Shown one piece after another: positions 1-12,539 of a DNA stretch of 64,000 nucleotides. The DNA is from Notamacropus eugenii (taxonomy: Eukaryota; Chordata; Mammalia; Diprotodontia; Macropodidae). Positions within the stretch are counted from its first letter, which is position 1, and each line of letters starts with the position of its first letter. A program made the position numbers and the translations under genes. Under the pieces are notes generated by a model, which was not told where the DNA came from, did not search any database, and saw only the letters and a program-made list of their open reading frames with translations. The stretch is from positions 357,236,233-357,300,232 of the forward strand of contig NC_092875.1 in assembly GCF_028372415.1 (NCBI RefSeq). The letters are read 5' to 3'.

Positions 1-212
1 TATAAAATAATTGCTCTTTTTAGCTGTTCCTAAATGGTTTTATTTTTTAAATTCCTGTTCTACTCAGGCTTTCCCCAGTCTTACTTAGGAGCTACCAAAT
101 TATTAAAAAGAATCTTAGATATACATATTACATTATATATAATATATACAAATGTATATATACGTGCATATGTGTGTGTATTTTTATTGTATGTGTGTAT
201 ATGCATACAGTG
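1..212. repeat. AT-rich flank with TA/TG microsatellite
   Basis: No gene is visible. From about 113 to 210 the sequence is an irregular alternation of TA, TG and CA steps, an old decayed microsatellite. It ends at the 15-base target-site duplication that bounds the next element. Confidence 0.6.
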
Positions 213-227
213 AAAATAAACAGTCTG

Positions 228-3098
228 GGATAACTCTGGGGTGGAGCCAAGATGGTGGAGTAGAAAGACGCACATACGCAGGGTAACCCCACACAGCCTA
301 TAAAATACCTGTAGAAATAAAATAATTTTGGAGCAGCGGAAGTGGAGAACAACAGAGTGGAGGAGATTTCCAGCCCAGGGTGATGAGAAAGGCCCACAGG
401 AAACATTGGTTGCACTGGACACAGAGCAGAGCATGGAGCCCAGCCCAGCCTTGGCCACATAGCATGAACAGCCCTTGGGGGCAGAATCTCCAGTTGAAGT
501 GGTGGGTCCACAGATCCCTCAAATCACAGGTGCCAAAGGTCAGTGACAGAGTTTTTTCAGCTGGTCAGGAATGGAGAAGGGCCTTCCCATAGCTCTGGCC
601 TCAGGCAGCGGCCCACAGAGGCCACATTGAGTAAGTGGCAGGAATTGTCAGGCAGCCCCTACAGCAGCCCAAGACCATTGCTGGATTGTGAAAACCCCTG
701 GGGGCACTGAGGGAGCTGGTCTTTGTGTCGCACTGAATGGTGACCCTGCCCCCAGAGCTTGACTGAATCCCACCCCCCCAGTGCTAGCTTGGAGGAACTG
801 GAGGTCAGGTGCCTGTGGAGAGGAAATGCTGCTAAGATTCTGAGCACAAAAATCCTTCCCTGCGCCCAGACCACTTGATTGTGCCACCTTGGACGAACTG
901 ATATCTTACAGGTCCCCAGAGTATACCCTACTCTTGACAAAGGACCAAAAACTGGTTGGGAAAATGCCCAAAAAATGGAAAAAATAAGACCACAGAAGGT
1001 TACTTTCTTGGAGAACAGATATCTTCTCCCATCCTTTTGGATGAGGAAAAACAATGCTTACCATCAGGGAAAGACATCAAAGTCAAGGCTTCTGTATCCC
1101 AAATATCCAAAATAAATATTCAATGGGCTCAGGCCATGGAAGAGCTCAAAAAGGATTTTGAAAATCAAGTTAGAGAGGTCGAGGAAAAACTGGGAAGAGA
1201 AATGGGAGAAATGCAAGAAAAGCATGAAAAGCGGGTCAACACCTTGCTAAATGAGACCCAAAAAAATGCTGAAGAAAATAATACCTTTAAAAATAGGCTA
1301 ATTCAATTGGCAAAAGAGGTTTAAAAAGCCAATGAGGAGAAGAATGCTTTCAAAAGCAGAATTAGCCAAATGGAAAAGGAGGTTCAAAAGCTCACTGAAG
1401 AAAATAGTTCTTCAAAAATTAGAATGGAATAGATGGAGGCTAATGACTTTTTGAGAAACCAAGAAATCACAAAACAATACCAAAAGAATGAAAAAATGGA
1501 AGATAATGTGAAATATCTCATTGGAAGAACAACTGACCTGGAAAACAAATCCAGGAGAGAAAATTTAAAAATTATGGGACTACCTGAAAGCCATGATCAA
1601 AAAAAAGAGCCTAGACATCATTTTTCATGAAATTATCAAGGAAAACTGCCCTGATGTTCTAGAACCAGAGGGCAAAATAAGTATTCAAGGAATCCACCGA
1701 TCACCACCTGAAAGAGATCCAAAAAGTGAAACTCCTAGGAACATTGTGGCCAAATTCCAGAGTTCCCTGGTCAAGGAGAAAATACTGCAAGCAGCTAGAA
1801 AGAAACAATTCAAGTATTGTGGAAATACAATCAGGATAACACAAGATCTAGCAGCTTCTACATTAAGGGATCGAAGGGCGTAGAATAGGATATTCCAGAA
1901 GTCAAAGGAACTAGGACTAAAACCAAGAATCACCTAATCAGCAAAACTGAGTATAATACTTCAAGGAAATAATTGTCTTTCAATGAAATAGAGGACTTTC
2001 AAGCATTCTTGATGTAAAGGCCAGAGCTGAAAAGAAAATTTGACTTTCAAACACAAGAATCAAGAGAAGCATGAAAAGGTAAACAACAAAGTGAAATCAT
2101 AAGGGACTTACTAAAGTTGAACTGTTTACATTCCTACATGGAAAGACAATATTTGTAACTCTTGAAACTTTTTTCAGTATCTGGGTAGTTGGTGGGATTA
2201 CACACACACATGCACACATGCACACACACATGCACACACACACACACACACACACATAGAGAGAGAGAGAGACAGAGAGCACAGGGTGAATTGAATAGTA
2301 TGGGATCATATCTTAAACAATGAAATTAAGTGATGAGAGAGAAATATATTGGGAGGAGAAAGGGAGAAATGGAATGGGGCAGGTTATCTCTCATAAAAGA
2401 GGCAAATAAAAGACTTTTCAGTGGCGGGAAAAAGAGGGGAGGTGAGAGAAAAAACATGAAGCTTACTCTCATGACATTTGACTAAAGGAAGGAATAAAAT
2501 GCACACTCCTTTTGCTATGAAAACCTATCCTACAATACAGAAAAGTGGGGGAGAAAGGGATAAGCAGAGTGGGGGGGGATGATGGAAGGGAGAGAAGTGG
2601 GAGGAGGGAGCAATTTGAAGTCAACACTCTTGGGGAGGGACAGGATCAAAAGAGAGAATAGAAGCAATGAGGGGCAGGATAGGATGGAGGGAATTATAGT
2701 TAGTCTTACACAGCAAGACTATTATGGAAGTCATTTGCAAAACTACGCAGATATGGTCTATATTGAATTGCCTGCCTTCCCAAAGGGATTGGGTGGGAAG
2801 GGAGGGATGGGGAGAAGTTGGAACTCAAAGTTTTAGGAACAACTCTGTTGAGTATTGTTCTTGCAACTAGGAAATGGAAATACAGATAATGGGGTATAGA
2901 AAGTTATCTTGCCCTACAGGACAAAAGAGAAGATGGGGATAAGAGAAGGGAGGGATGTTAGAAGAGCAGGCAGATTGGTGATAGGGGCAATTAGAATGCT
3001 CCACCTTTTGGGGTGAGGGAGGGGAGAAATGGGGAGAAAATTTGGAACCCAAAATTTTGTGGAAATGAATGTTGAAAAGTTAAATAAATTAATTAAAA
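228..3098 (+). mobile_element. HAL1 (half-L1, ORF1-only LINE), subfamily A, copy 1
   Basis: The element is bounded by a perfect 15-base target-site duplication, AAAATAAACAGTCTG, at 213-227 and 3099-3113. It starts with a GTGGAGCCAAGATGG-type 5' end, like the other HAL1 copies and the full-length L1 here. It then has a 5' region of about 700 bases, an L1-type ORF1, and a purine-rich 3' region of about 1 kb ending in TAAATAAATTAATTAAAA. No ORF2 endonuclease or reverse transcriptase lies between ORF1 and the tail, which is the HAL1 structure. The 3' region has a (CA)n(GA)n tract at about 2200-2277, at the place where copies 19449 and 48849 also carry CA repeats. This groups the three as one subfamily. 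Movement would have needed L1 reverse transcriptase in trans. Confidence 0.88.
956..2074 (+). pseudogene. Decayed L1/HAL1 ORF1 (RNA-binding chaperone protein)
   Basis: ORF1p is the trimeric RNA-binding protein of L1 ribonucleoprotein particles. The parts are in the usual order: N-terminal KTTEGYFLGEQ segment, a heptad-rich coiled coil (MEELKKDFENQVREVEEKLG onward), the RRM start (ttgGRTTDLENKSRREN region near 1530-1570), and the C-terminal domain with VKEKILQAARKKQFKYCG near 1770-1820. The frame is closed by several stops and shifts: at 1322 after the coiled coil, a TAG before 1433, a frame change near 1600, and TAG in place of TGG near 1881. The ancestral stop appears to be the TGA at 2072-2074, after an ESREA C-terminus. 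The protein is not expected to be made. Confidence 0.85.
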
Positions 3099-3129
3099 AA
3101 AATAAACAGTCTGCCCTTATGAATCCCTC

Positions 3130-4690
3130 ATAATTTGTCTTTGGTATGTACCTTCTATTTCTCTTCTTTCTTGTATATCACATCTTCTATTAAGTCTATG
3201 ATTTTCTTTAACAAAGTCTTGAAAGTCTGAGAGTCTATGAAATGTTCATTTTGTTTCATTCAGGATAATACTTAGCTTTGCAGGGTATGATATTTTCAGC
3301 TGGAGCCCCTAGTTCCTTGGCTCTTCCATATATTGTCTTCCAATAGCTGTGGTCCTTTAAAGTCTCTGCTGCTAGGTCTTGTGTGAGTCTAATTGTGGCA
3401 CCATCATATATAAATTGTTTTAAACTTGATGCTTTTACTATTTTATCCTTGAGCTAAGTGCTTCAGAACTTGACTTTGATATTCCTATAAGTTTTCCTCA
3501 TAGGATCTCTTTTAAGTGGTGACCAATTGATTTTTTCTCTTTCCACTTTCTGCCCGCCCACTTGTTCTAATACTTCAGGACAATTTTATTTAATTATTTC
3601 TTGTATTACTGTATCAAGAGTATATTTTTATCATAACTTTCACTAAGTCAAATTATTTTTTACATTTTCCCTTCTTGATCTATTCTCCAAATCTGTTGTT
3701 TTTCTTTTCTCTTCTATTTTTTTCATTATTCATATTTTGGTTAACTATTTCTTGATCTCTTATAATTTCACTGGTTTCAATTTGCCCAATTATAATTTTC
3801 AAGGTGCCATTTTCTTCCTTTAGATTCTGGATCTCCTTTTCTAATTGGTTGCCTTTCCTTTCAAAACCTACTTTTTCTTGTATTTCTCTTATTTTTTAAA
3901 TTTTTTTTTCCTCCATCTCTGTTTTTAAACTCTTTTCTTAAGATCATCTAAGAATTGCTTTTGGGCAGATGATCATTTGACATTACTCTTTGGGGGTTTC
4001 TTTACTTCAATATCCTCCTCTGAAGATGAACTTTGGTCATCTCTATTTCCATAATAGTTTTCTATGGTTAGATTCTTTCTCCTTTACCTGTGCATTTTTT
4101 TGTGGTAATAGCTTAATCTTTGTAATCACCTCTAGCTCTGGGGTATGGAAAATGGTTCCTCTTGCCCCAGATCTTCAGTTCTCCCCTGCTGCCTGCAACC
4201 AAACCAAACATCCAACCTCCTGTAAGTGCCCACAGCCAGGAGTTTTCTGCCCCACTGCTTGTGCACTCACCAGGCATGGGAGGTATCCTCTTCACAGAAC
4301 AACTGGGTCTGGTGTTCTTTATCAGAAATGCTCTCTCAATCTTCCCGGGCTCAAAGACCTGACTCTGCTAAGCAATATGGGGGTGAAAGTTCCTGTGGCA
4401 GGGGCCAAGGCAGCTTCTCAAACTAACTTACTCCAGGGCTTGCCATTTGCCAAAACGGACCTTAGTCTGAAAGTGTTTGCTCTTCTAGGGAATAAACCTC
4501 CCCCTGGGATTTTTCTTCTGATCTTCTCAAATTGCCCCAAGAAGACTCCATTGTGGCCCTATTCTTATTTATCTCCACCCATACTTTGTTCACCTTAAGG
4601 TGCTAATTTAACTCTTTTATGGGGGAAAACCTTGAGAGCTTGGAATTTTCTGACCTGCTCTGCTATCTCTTCTTCAGCTGGTTTTATTAA
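3130..4690 (-). mobile_element. Old L1, inverted 5' part (5'UTR plus ORF1)
   Basis: Read on the minus strand, this runs from an L1 5'UTR (about 4690 to 4000) through a coiled-coil ORF1 to the ORF1 C-terminal domain near 3130-3500. The plus strand shows the familiar reverse-complement phrases (tctgctgctaggtcttgtgtgag, cagctggagcccctagttcc), which match the full-length L1 at 36780-37000 at low identity. All frames are decayed. It abuts plus-strand ORF2 sequence at about 4735. Its 5' end faces that junction, as in a twin-primed L1 with an inverted 5' segment. The long plus-strand open frame 3990-4598 is antisense to this 5'UTR and is not called as a gene. Confidence 0.65.
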
Positions 4691-4734
4691 AAAGATACAC
4701 ACACAATAAAACAAATAAACTTGATTTTAAAAAG

Positions 4735-5402
4735 GAAAGAAAAAAAGTCATCAATATAAAAAATTAAAAGAATGAGCACCATCAGTAAAGATGAAATTAA
4801 AGCAATTATCAGGAGACATTTTGCCTAGTTATAAGCCAGTAAAATTGACAGTTTTAAGTAAAATTGATGAATATTTACAAACATATAAACTGCCTAATAA
4901 CAGAAGAGGAAATAGAGTACTTAAATAACTCTATATCAGGATAGCTTTTGTTAAAATGATAGGTAATATATATCTAAATTCATCAGCAAACATTATGTCT
5001 AATGAATATAAACTTGAGGTTTTCCCAACCTAATTAGAGGTCAAGCAAGAATATTCATTATGACAACTGTTATTGAGGATTGCACTAGAAATGCTAGCTA
5101 AAGCAATAAGACAAGAAAAAGAAGTTGGAATAAAAATAGGCAATGATGAAACAAAATTGTAACTCTTTGAGGATGATATGATGGTATACTTAGAGAACTC
5201 TACTGTATCATCTAAAAAAATACTTAAAAGAATTAACTTCAACAGTGTTTCTGAATATAAAATAAACTCACATAAATTGTCAGCATTTTTATATATTACC
5301 AACAATACCTAGCAACATGAGAGAGAGAAAATAACTACAGACAATATAAAATACTTGAGAGTCTAACCACCAAGACAAATCCAGTGTTTATATTAACACA
5401 AT
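4735..5402 (+). mobile_element. Old L1 ORF2 fragment (reverse transcriptase part), left of HAL1 insertion
   Basis: Translation gives decayed L1 reverse transcriptase: LEMLAKAIRQEKE-like residues near 5080, then KIGNDETKL and an [12 protein letters not shown] segment near 5165-5195, where the young L1 reads [28 protein letters not shown] follows near 5260. There are several stops and shifts. The fragment is cut at 5402 by the HAL1 that follows and resumes at 8072. Confidence 0.8.
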
Positions 5403-5417
5403 TACAAAGCACTTTTC

Positions 5418-8056
5418 TTTATTTAATTAATTAATTTATTTTTCGTTTTCATCAATTCTCTTCCACAAGATATTGAATTCCAAATTTTCTCCCCATCTTT
5501 CCCCTCCACCCACCCCAAGATTGCATGCATTCGGATTGCTTCTTTCCCAAATCTGCCCTCCCTTTTATCATACCCCTTCCTTCTCTCATCCCCTTCCCCT
5601 CTATTTTCTAGGAGGGCAAGATAGATTTCTATACCTCATTGCCTATATGTATCATTTCCCATTTGTGCATAGAAAAAATTTTTAACATTAATTTTTAGAA
5701 GTTTGAGTTCTAATTTCTATCCCTTCCTCCCTCCCCACCCATCCCCACTGAGAAGGTGCAAGATTCTATATAGGTTATACATGTGAAGGGTTGCAAAACA
5801 CTTTCATATCAGACATGATGTGAAAGATTAACTATATTTCCCTCCATCCTATACTGCTCCCCATTTATTCTATTCTCTCTTTTGACCCTGTCCCTCCTCA
5901 AAAGTGTTTACTTCTAATCACCCGCTCCTCCCATTTGCCCTCCCCTCAATCATTCCCACTCCACCTCCACTTATCCCCTTTAGCCCTAATTTCCTGTAGT
6001 GTGAGATAGATTTTCATATCAAATTGAGTATGCATGTTATTCTCTCCTTGAGCCAAATCCAATGAGAATAAGGTTCTCTCTTTTACTTTCACCTCCCTCC
6101 TCATGCCCTCCATTTTCTTGCCTCTTTCATGCGAGAGATAATTTACCCTTCTATTTCTTCCTTTCTCCTTCCCCCAATGTATTCCTCTTTCACCCCTTAA
6201 TTTTATTTTTTAGATGTCATCCCTTCATATTCAACTTATCCTGTGCCCTCTGTCTATATATGTAATCCCTCCAATTACCCTAATACTGAGAAAAATGTCA
6301 AGAGTGACAAATATTATCTTTCCATGTAGGAATGTAAACAGTCCAACTTTAGTAAGTCTTTTATGAATTCTCTTTCCTGTTTACCTTTTCATTCTTCTCT
6401 TGATTCTTGTGTTTGAAAGTCAAATTTTCTATTCAGCTCTGATCTTTTTATCAAGAATGCTTGAAAGTCTTCTATTTCATTGAGTGACCATTTTTTCTCC
6501 CTGAAGTTGTATACTCAGTTTTGCTGGGTAGGTGATTGTTGATTTTAATCCTAGCTCCTTTGACCTCTGGAATATCACATTCCAAGTCCTCTGATCCCTT
6601 TATGTAAAAGCTGCTACATCATCTGTTATCCTGACTGTGTTTCCACAATACTCAAATTGTTTCTTTCTGGCTGCATGCAATGTTTTGTCCTTGACCTGGG
6701 AATCCTGGAATTTATCTACAATATTCCTAGGAATTTTGGTTTTGGGATCACTTTCAGGAGGTGATTGGCCAATTCTTTCAATATCTCTCTTACCTTCTGA
6801 CTCTAGAATATCCAGGTAGATTTCCTTGATGATTTCTTGAAAAATGATGTCTAAGCTCTTTTTTTGATCATGCCTTTCAGGTAGTCCAGTAATTTTTTAA
6901 ATTGTCTCTCCTGGATCCATTTTCCAAGTCAGTTGTTTTTCCAATGAAATATTTCACATTTTCTGCAATTTTTTCATTCTTTGGCTTTGTTTCATCATTT
7001 CTTGTTTTTTCAAAAAGTTATTAGCTTTTATCTGCTCCATTCTAATCTTTAAGGAATTATTTTCTTCACTGAGTTTTTGGACCTCCTTTTCCATCTGGCC
7101 AGTTCTGCTTTTTAAGGCATTCTTCTTCTCATTGCCTTTTTGAATCTCTTTTGCCTTTTGTTTATTTTTAAACTATTTTTTAAACTATTTTTAAAGTGAT
7201 ATTTTCTTCAGCATTTTTCAGGGTTCCCTTTAGCAAGGAGTTGACTCATGATTTTCATGATTTTCTTGCATCACTCTCATTTCTCTTCCCAATTTTTTCT
7301 CTACTTCTTTTACTTGATTTTCAAAATCATTTTTGAGCTCTTCCATGGCTTGAGAACAATTCATATTTTTTTCTTGGAGGCTTTGGATGTAGGAGCTTTG
7401 ACCTTATTTTATTCTTCTGTTTTTTGATCTTCCTTGTCACCAAATTAATGTCCTTTAGTCTGATTCTTTTTCTGGTTTTTCCTTATTTCCCTAGCCATTC
7501 ACTTTACTTTTGAGCTTTTTGTCAAGGTAGTTCTCTGCTTCCAGTGGTGGTAGGGTGTACTGTCAGCTGCTCAATCCTCTCACAATTTGGGGCCTAGAGC
7601 TCCAGAAACAGCCACTGCCTTTGCTGCTGCTGTGGTTGCTGCAGGATCCTCTGTCCCTCCTCCATGCTGGGGCTGGGATCAGATGACTCTGCTCTCTCAC
7701 ACAGCTTTGACACATTTTTTCTACTGACATTCCAATTTGTCTTTGCCATTTTGGGGATTTTAAAGTATAGAGCCTACCACAGGAGCCAGGGATTCAGTCA
7801 CCCTAAGGTCTACTCAGGTCCCACATGTGGCACTATGGTTCACACTGGATTGCACTCTGCTCCCAGTGTGGCATGATAGATGCTTCCTGTCAATCTACCA
7901 GCCTGTCTTGGGCTCAAGATTTGCTTCACTCTGTCATTCTGTGGATCTGCAGCTCCACAGTTTGTTTAGAGTCATTTTTTACAAGTATTTGGCAGTGTTT
8001 GCGGGGAGAGCTCTAGCAAGTCTCTGCTTCTACTCCACCATCTTGGCTCCACCCCC
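5418..8056 (-). mobile_element. HAL1, subfamily B, copy 2 (minus strand), nested in old L1
   Basis: The target-site duplication is TACAAAG[C/G]ACTTTTC at 5403-5417 and 8057-8071, with one mismatch in 15. The 5' end is at 8056 (GGGGTGGAGCCAAGATGGTGGAGTAG on the minus strand) and the 3' end is at about 5418 with an A-rich tail. Decayed ORF1 lies between about 7440 and 6390 on the minus strand. The C-terminal region is recognisable from 6400 to 6850 and the coiled coil from 6900 to 7400. No ORF2 is present. Where subfamily A has a CA repeat in its 3' region, this copy reads ATATATAGACAGAGGGCAC, as does the copy at 29363. Confidence 0.85.
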
Positions 8057-8071
8057 TACAAAGGACTTTTC

Positions 8072-9850
8072 ACACAAATAAAGACAGCTCTAAACAATTG
8101 AAGAAATATTAATTGCTCATGTGTAGTCTGAGCCAAAACAAGAAACATTATAATCCTACCTAAATTAATTTCCTGATTCAGGGCCACAATCAAACTATCA
8201 AAAATTATTTTATAGATCTAAAATTAATAATTTTACCTAAAAGAACAAATAGTCAAAAATATCAAGGGAATCAATGAACAAATATGTGCAAAAAATGGTG
8301 ATGTAACAATACCTGATTTTAAAACATATTTTAGTAATGGCTAAGAAATAGAGTGTTGAATTAGTAGAACAGATTAGATACATAATACACAGTAATAAAT
8401 GACATAATACACAGTAATAAATGACCATAATAATCTTGTGACATCTAGTTAAACTCAAAGACTCAAGCTTTTGGAATAAGAATTCACTATTTGACAAAAA
8501 TTTCTGAGAAAATTGGAAAGTAGTTTTGCAGAAATTAGGCATACATAGATCAATACCTTAAATGATATTTGAAGAAAAGTTCAAAACTGATGAATGATTT
8601 AGACCTAAACAATAACATCAAAAGCAAATTAGGGGAACTTGAAAAGCGGTACCTGTCAGATCTATGGATAAGGGAAGTTTCTGCCCAAATAAGAGATTAA
8701 AAAGGTCACATGAAGTAAAATAGCTAATTTTGATTAAATGAAATTAAAAAAAAAACTTTTGTAAATGAACCAGGTAAAATTAGAAGTAAAATAGGAAATT
8801 GGGGGGTGGGCAAGGCATTACAACAAGTTTCCCTGACATAGACCTCATTTCTTAAATATATAGGGAACTGAGACAAATTTATAAAATAAGACTGATTTCC
8901 AAATTGCCAAATGGCCTAAAGATATGAATAGGCAATTTTCAGAAGAAGAAATCAAAGTTATCAATAGTCCTACAAACTGCTCTAAATCAGTAGATTAGGT
9001 AAATGAAAATTGAAACAACTCTGAATTGCCACCTCGCAGCTATTATATTGGCTAATATGACAGAAAAAGGAAAGGAAAAAAGCTTTAGGGGATGTTGGTG
9101 GAGTTGTTAACTAGTACAACCATTTGGAAAATAATTTTGAACTACTCCCAAAGAGCTACAAAAATGTATGTATCCTTTGATCTCTAAGTAATTTCTCTAT
9201 TAGGTCTGTATATCCCAAAGAGATTCAATAAAGGAAAAGTATATATTTGCATGAGAAATATTTATAGAAGTTCTTTTTTGGTGTCAAAGAACTAGCAATT
9301 TAAGAGATGCCTACCAATTGGGAATGGCTAGACAAGTTGTGGTATATGGTTGTAATGGAATTCTATTTTTCTATAAGAAATGACAACAGGATGGTTTCAC
9401 GGAAACCTGGAAAGACTTATATGAACTCAAGCAAAGTGAAATTAGAGGAACCAACAGAATATTATACATACTAAGAGCAGTATTGTAAGTATGATTAATT
9501 GTGAAACACAATTATTCTGATCAAGAAAATGATGCAAGATAATTCCAAAGGACCTTTAATAAAAAATGCTATCACCAGAAAGGAACTGATAAATTCTGAA
9601 TACAGACTGAAGAATATTTTTCAAACTTCCCTTCTTTTTAATTTTTTTGGCTGTGTTTACCTTTTCAACATGGATAATATGAAAATCAGTTTTGCATGAT
9701 TTCACTTATGTAATTGAGATCAAATTGCTTATTTTCTCAAGGAAAAGTGAGGGGAAAAAGAAGGGAAGGAATGAATTTGGAAATGAAAATTTATGAAATA
9801 AGTGTTAAAATTGTTTTGCATGTAATTGGGAAATATTTAATTAAATAATA
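8072..9850 (+). mobile_element. Old L1 ORF2 3' half and 3'UTR, right of HAL1 insertion
   Basis: This continues the element interrupted at 5402. Landmarks are a KSGTCQIYG segment near 8640, KDMNRQFSEEEIKVINS near 8920-8970, and MARQVWYMVVMEFYFSIRNDN near 9325-9390, equivalent to the ORF2 C-terminus of the young L1. A 3'UTR follows, ending near 9850 in GGGAAATATTTAATTAAATAA. The frame is heavily decayed. No coding capacity remains. Confidence 0.75.
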
Positions 9851-11605
9851 TATCTGTTTAAAAATATGAATACTAAACTAAGCTTCTTCTAAATTTTTGG
9901 AAGGAGTGACTTTCCACAATACTAGAATCACATTTTTAGAAAAATACCAACACCACCATCAAAATCATTAAAGGAATCAGGGCAATATGAAATTTTAGGA
10001 AATGAATTCAATCTGGAATCACATGAAACCTGTCTTCACGGTCCATCTCTGGGACTTGACTTTGGGCAATTTAATTTCATTGCTCATATAAAACAATTAA
10101 GCATCAATTTAAATCTTTAAAACATGATGTAATCTTCTTTTGGGCATGGATGGTTATTTTTTTTTCCTTTTCCCAAATATTTACCAATGTTTGAAAGATT
10201 CTAATTGACTAAGAATACAGTAAATTCTCTTCCAGAATGTAGAGGATGCCTTGCTTTTGCCTCTGGTATAATTCTGAAGTGGCCTATGGGACAAGTCTTA
10301 AAATTCTATCTGCCCTCATGTATGCTTTGATAAAATTACTGTAAGTTTGGGTCAGTTAATAGGCTAAATAGTACTGATAAGGCCAAACCTCATAAAACGC
10401 AATTCCCATAGCAGAGAGAAAAAAAATACCTACCACTAGTTCAGTGTTGATATCTTATTTCATTGAAAACTTTTACAAATTTGTGCCATTATCTACATAA
10501 AGAAATTTGTCAAATACTGTCGATTGGCTCTACGAGCCCTATAAATTTTATTCAGAGAACAACTTAAATATGGATATCTTATTTATAGCAATTCATAGCA
10601 CTTTCTTTAGGAATGATATCCCATAAATGCGAGGGCTTGAGGAATTGAGCCTGTTTTGTGAACTTCTCAATTTTTTTCTTTTGCCTAAATAATTGGTTTT
10701 TACACTGCCTTGCTTTATCAAAGCACTCACTGTGAATGCTAACTATACTTACAATGCATTAGATAAATTATTAATGTAAAAGATGTGCACTCATTTATGA
10801 CAACACCATTTTGTCAAGTGTGGTCTCTTGTAACTTTCTATGCACCTAATAGCAAGTTTAGTGGAGAATTATAATATTGGGTGTGAACTCAAAGGGGAGC
10901 TAACTATCTTTGATTAAGATAATATCTTCACAGCAGAAAATGAATAGGGTACCCAAATAAAGGTCTTTTGCTATCATAATGAAGTAATATTGTGATTCAT
11001 TGTTTTGAAGGACTTAGAAGAGGAGTAAAATGGAACAGTTGGTGAAAAGTTGTTGTTTTACAAATGTAGAACAGACTGATGATGTCTCAGAAAATAAATC
11101 TGGATTACTATTCAGTAAGAAAAATAAAAATACTTCATTCTTACAGAATCAATCTGCTGTTACCTTGCAGGTGTCCACAGTGATGAAGGTTTCAGTTGAT
11201 GAAAACTGCTGGGTACTCTACAGGTGGTGATCAGTCTCAGGGTAGCATACCTTTTTGCAGCTGACTATAGGAACCTGGGGACTTATTTTGTATGAAACAC
11301 TTCACAGCATCCATGAACCTTAGCATTCTATGGCATGCTGACTTGTTTCAGGAAGTCTAATTTCTATTTACTAAGTAAAAATCCTTATCATCTTGGAAAA
11401 CTTTCCATTTCATCTCTGCAACAGTGACATAAATAGTTCACTAAGTAAGTAATTTCTTTTATGGTACATGTGATTAAGTATAGTCCTTTGTGATTTTTAT
11501 AAAGATAGACATTCTGCAAATAAATTCTTAATAAGGTAACATCACTAACTATCACGAATAATTTAGGAATGAACTAAATAAATGATTTAAACTATCATTC
11601 AGCTC
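9851..11605. other. Unique AT-rich DNA, no gene seen
   Basis: No recognisable gene, RNA gene or repeat was found. The 66-codon frame at 11030-11230 resembles no family I know. It has no supporting context. Confidence 0.5.
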
Positions 11606-11775
11606 AAAAGGTTATTGGACTTGTGATCAGAGGACTTTGATGTGAAATCTTAATATGCTATTTACCACCTTAGGCAAATAATTTCACTTCTCTAGTTCTC
11701 AATTTCTTCATCTGTAAAATGAGGAACATGGATTAAATGGTATCTAAATTTCAAATCTAAATGTATTGTCTTAGA
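11606..11775 (+). mobile_element. MIR-like SINE fragment
   Basis: It contains the MIR core order on the plus strand: a decayed tRNA-related part, then ccttaggcaaataatttcac, tctcaatttcttcatctgta and aaatgaggaacatggattaaatgg. It is an old, diverged copy with no visible target-site duplication. Confidence 0.7.
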
Positions 11776-11954
11776 ATCCTAAGTTTTGCAAAAATTCATT
11801 TTAATACTCTCACATAATACTCAAATATTTAAATGGATTTGTGATTTTATCAATTTAGGAAGTCCCCAATCATTCAGATTGTGCCTGCCTGCCCACCTTA
11901 TATGATTTTCATCTCTGCCCACCATAAAGTTCCTCACAGGCAGTCTTGTTATTG

Positions 11955-12235
11955 TTGTTCTTCTTTCTTTATTCTCAAAGAGGACCAAAGACATTAGGAG
12001 GTGGATGTCTTGACTCGTGAATTAGAGTTAAGCAAAGCATGACTGTGCAAATTCATTAGCTTCCCTCTCTCTTCCAATCTTCTGAGTTAGTGGCAAGACA
12101 TAGGTCAGGACAACTGGAGTGGTCCCATAAGCAGGGGGACACCTTGCCTTTTTTAAAATAAAATGCCTTTTGTCTGAGGCAACACCCATTTAATGATTTA
12201 AGGCTGAATAAGAAATGAGCCAAAAAATGGCCTAG
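11955..12235 (+). mobile_element. Marsupial SINE module (guide phrase attctcaaagaggacca)
   Basis: It shares an extended sequence with copies at 26699, 27299, 62262 and 63425: ctcaaagaggaccaaagac, a gtgactgtgcaa-type middle, a ggtcaggacaactggag-type segment, and tctgaggcaacacccattta. This copy includes the longer right-hand body near 12130-12235. I do not assign a database name. Confidence 0.6.
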
Positions 12236-12354
12236 TTTATCTACTCAAAAAATCAATCTGGGAGGGGAAGACACTCAGAGTTTCTGGCCAGAAGAGAAAC
12301 AGTTGGTATTTACACTCACTCTGTGCCATCAGAACCAAGACAGTGACAAAGTGT

Positions 12355-12515
12355 GAAGGAAGGAAAGAAAGAAGGAAGAAAAGAGGGAAGTAAAGGAAGC
12401 AGGGAAGTAAAGAAAGAAGGAAAGGAAGGAAGGAAAGAGGGAAGGAAAGAAGGAAAGGAAGGAACAGAGAGAGAGAGAAAAAAGAAAGAAAGGAAGGAAG
12501 GAATAGAAAGAAAGA
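12355..12515 (+). repeat. (GGAA)n/(GAAA)n purine microsatellite
   Basis: About 160 bases of interrupted GGAA, GAAA and GAGA units. The long minus-strand open frame 12237-12602 is only a read of this tract and is not a gene. Confidence 0.9.
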
Positions 12516-12539
12516 CATGAGAAAAGAGAATGCAGTGGG

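Noticed and set aside
3990-4598. 202-codon plus-strand open frame
   Set aside because: It is antisense to the 5'UTR and early ORF1 of the old minus-strand L1. No domain is visible.
11030-11230. 66-codon plus-strand frame starting with ATG in unique DNA
   Set aside because: No family resemblance, splice context or conservation evidence. Frames of this length occur by chance.
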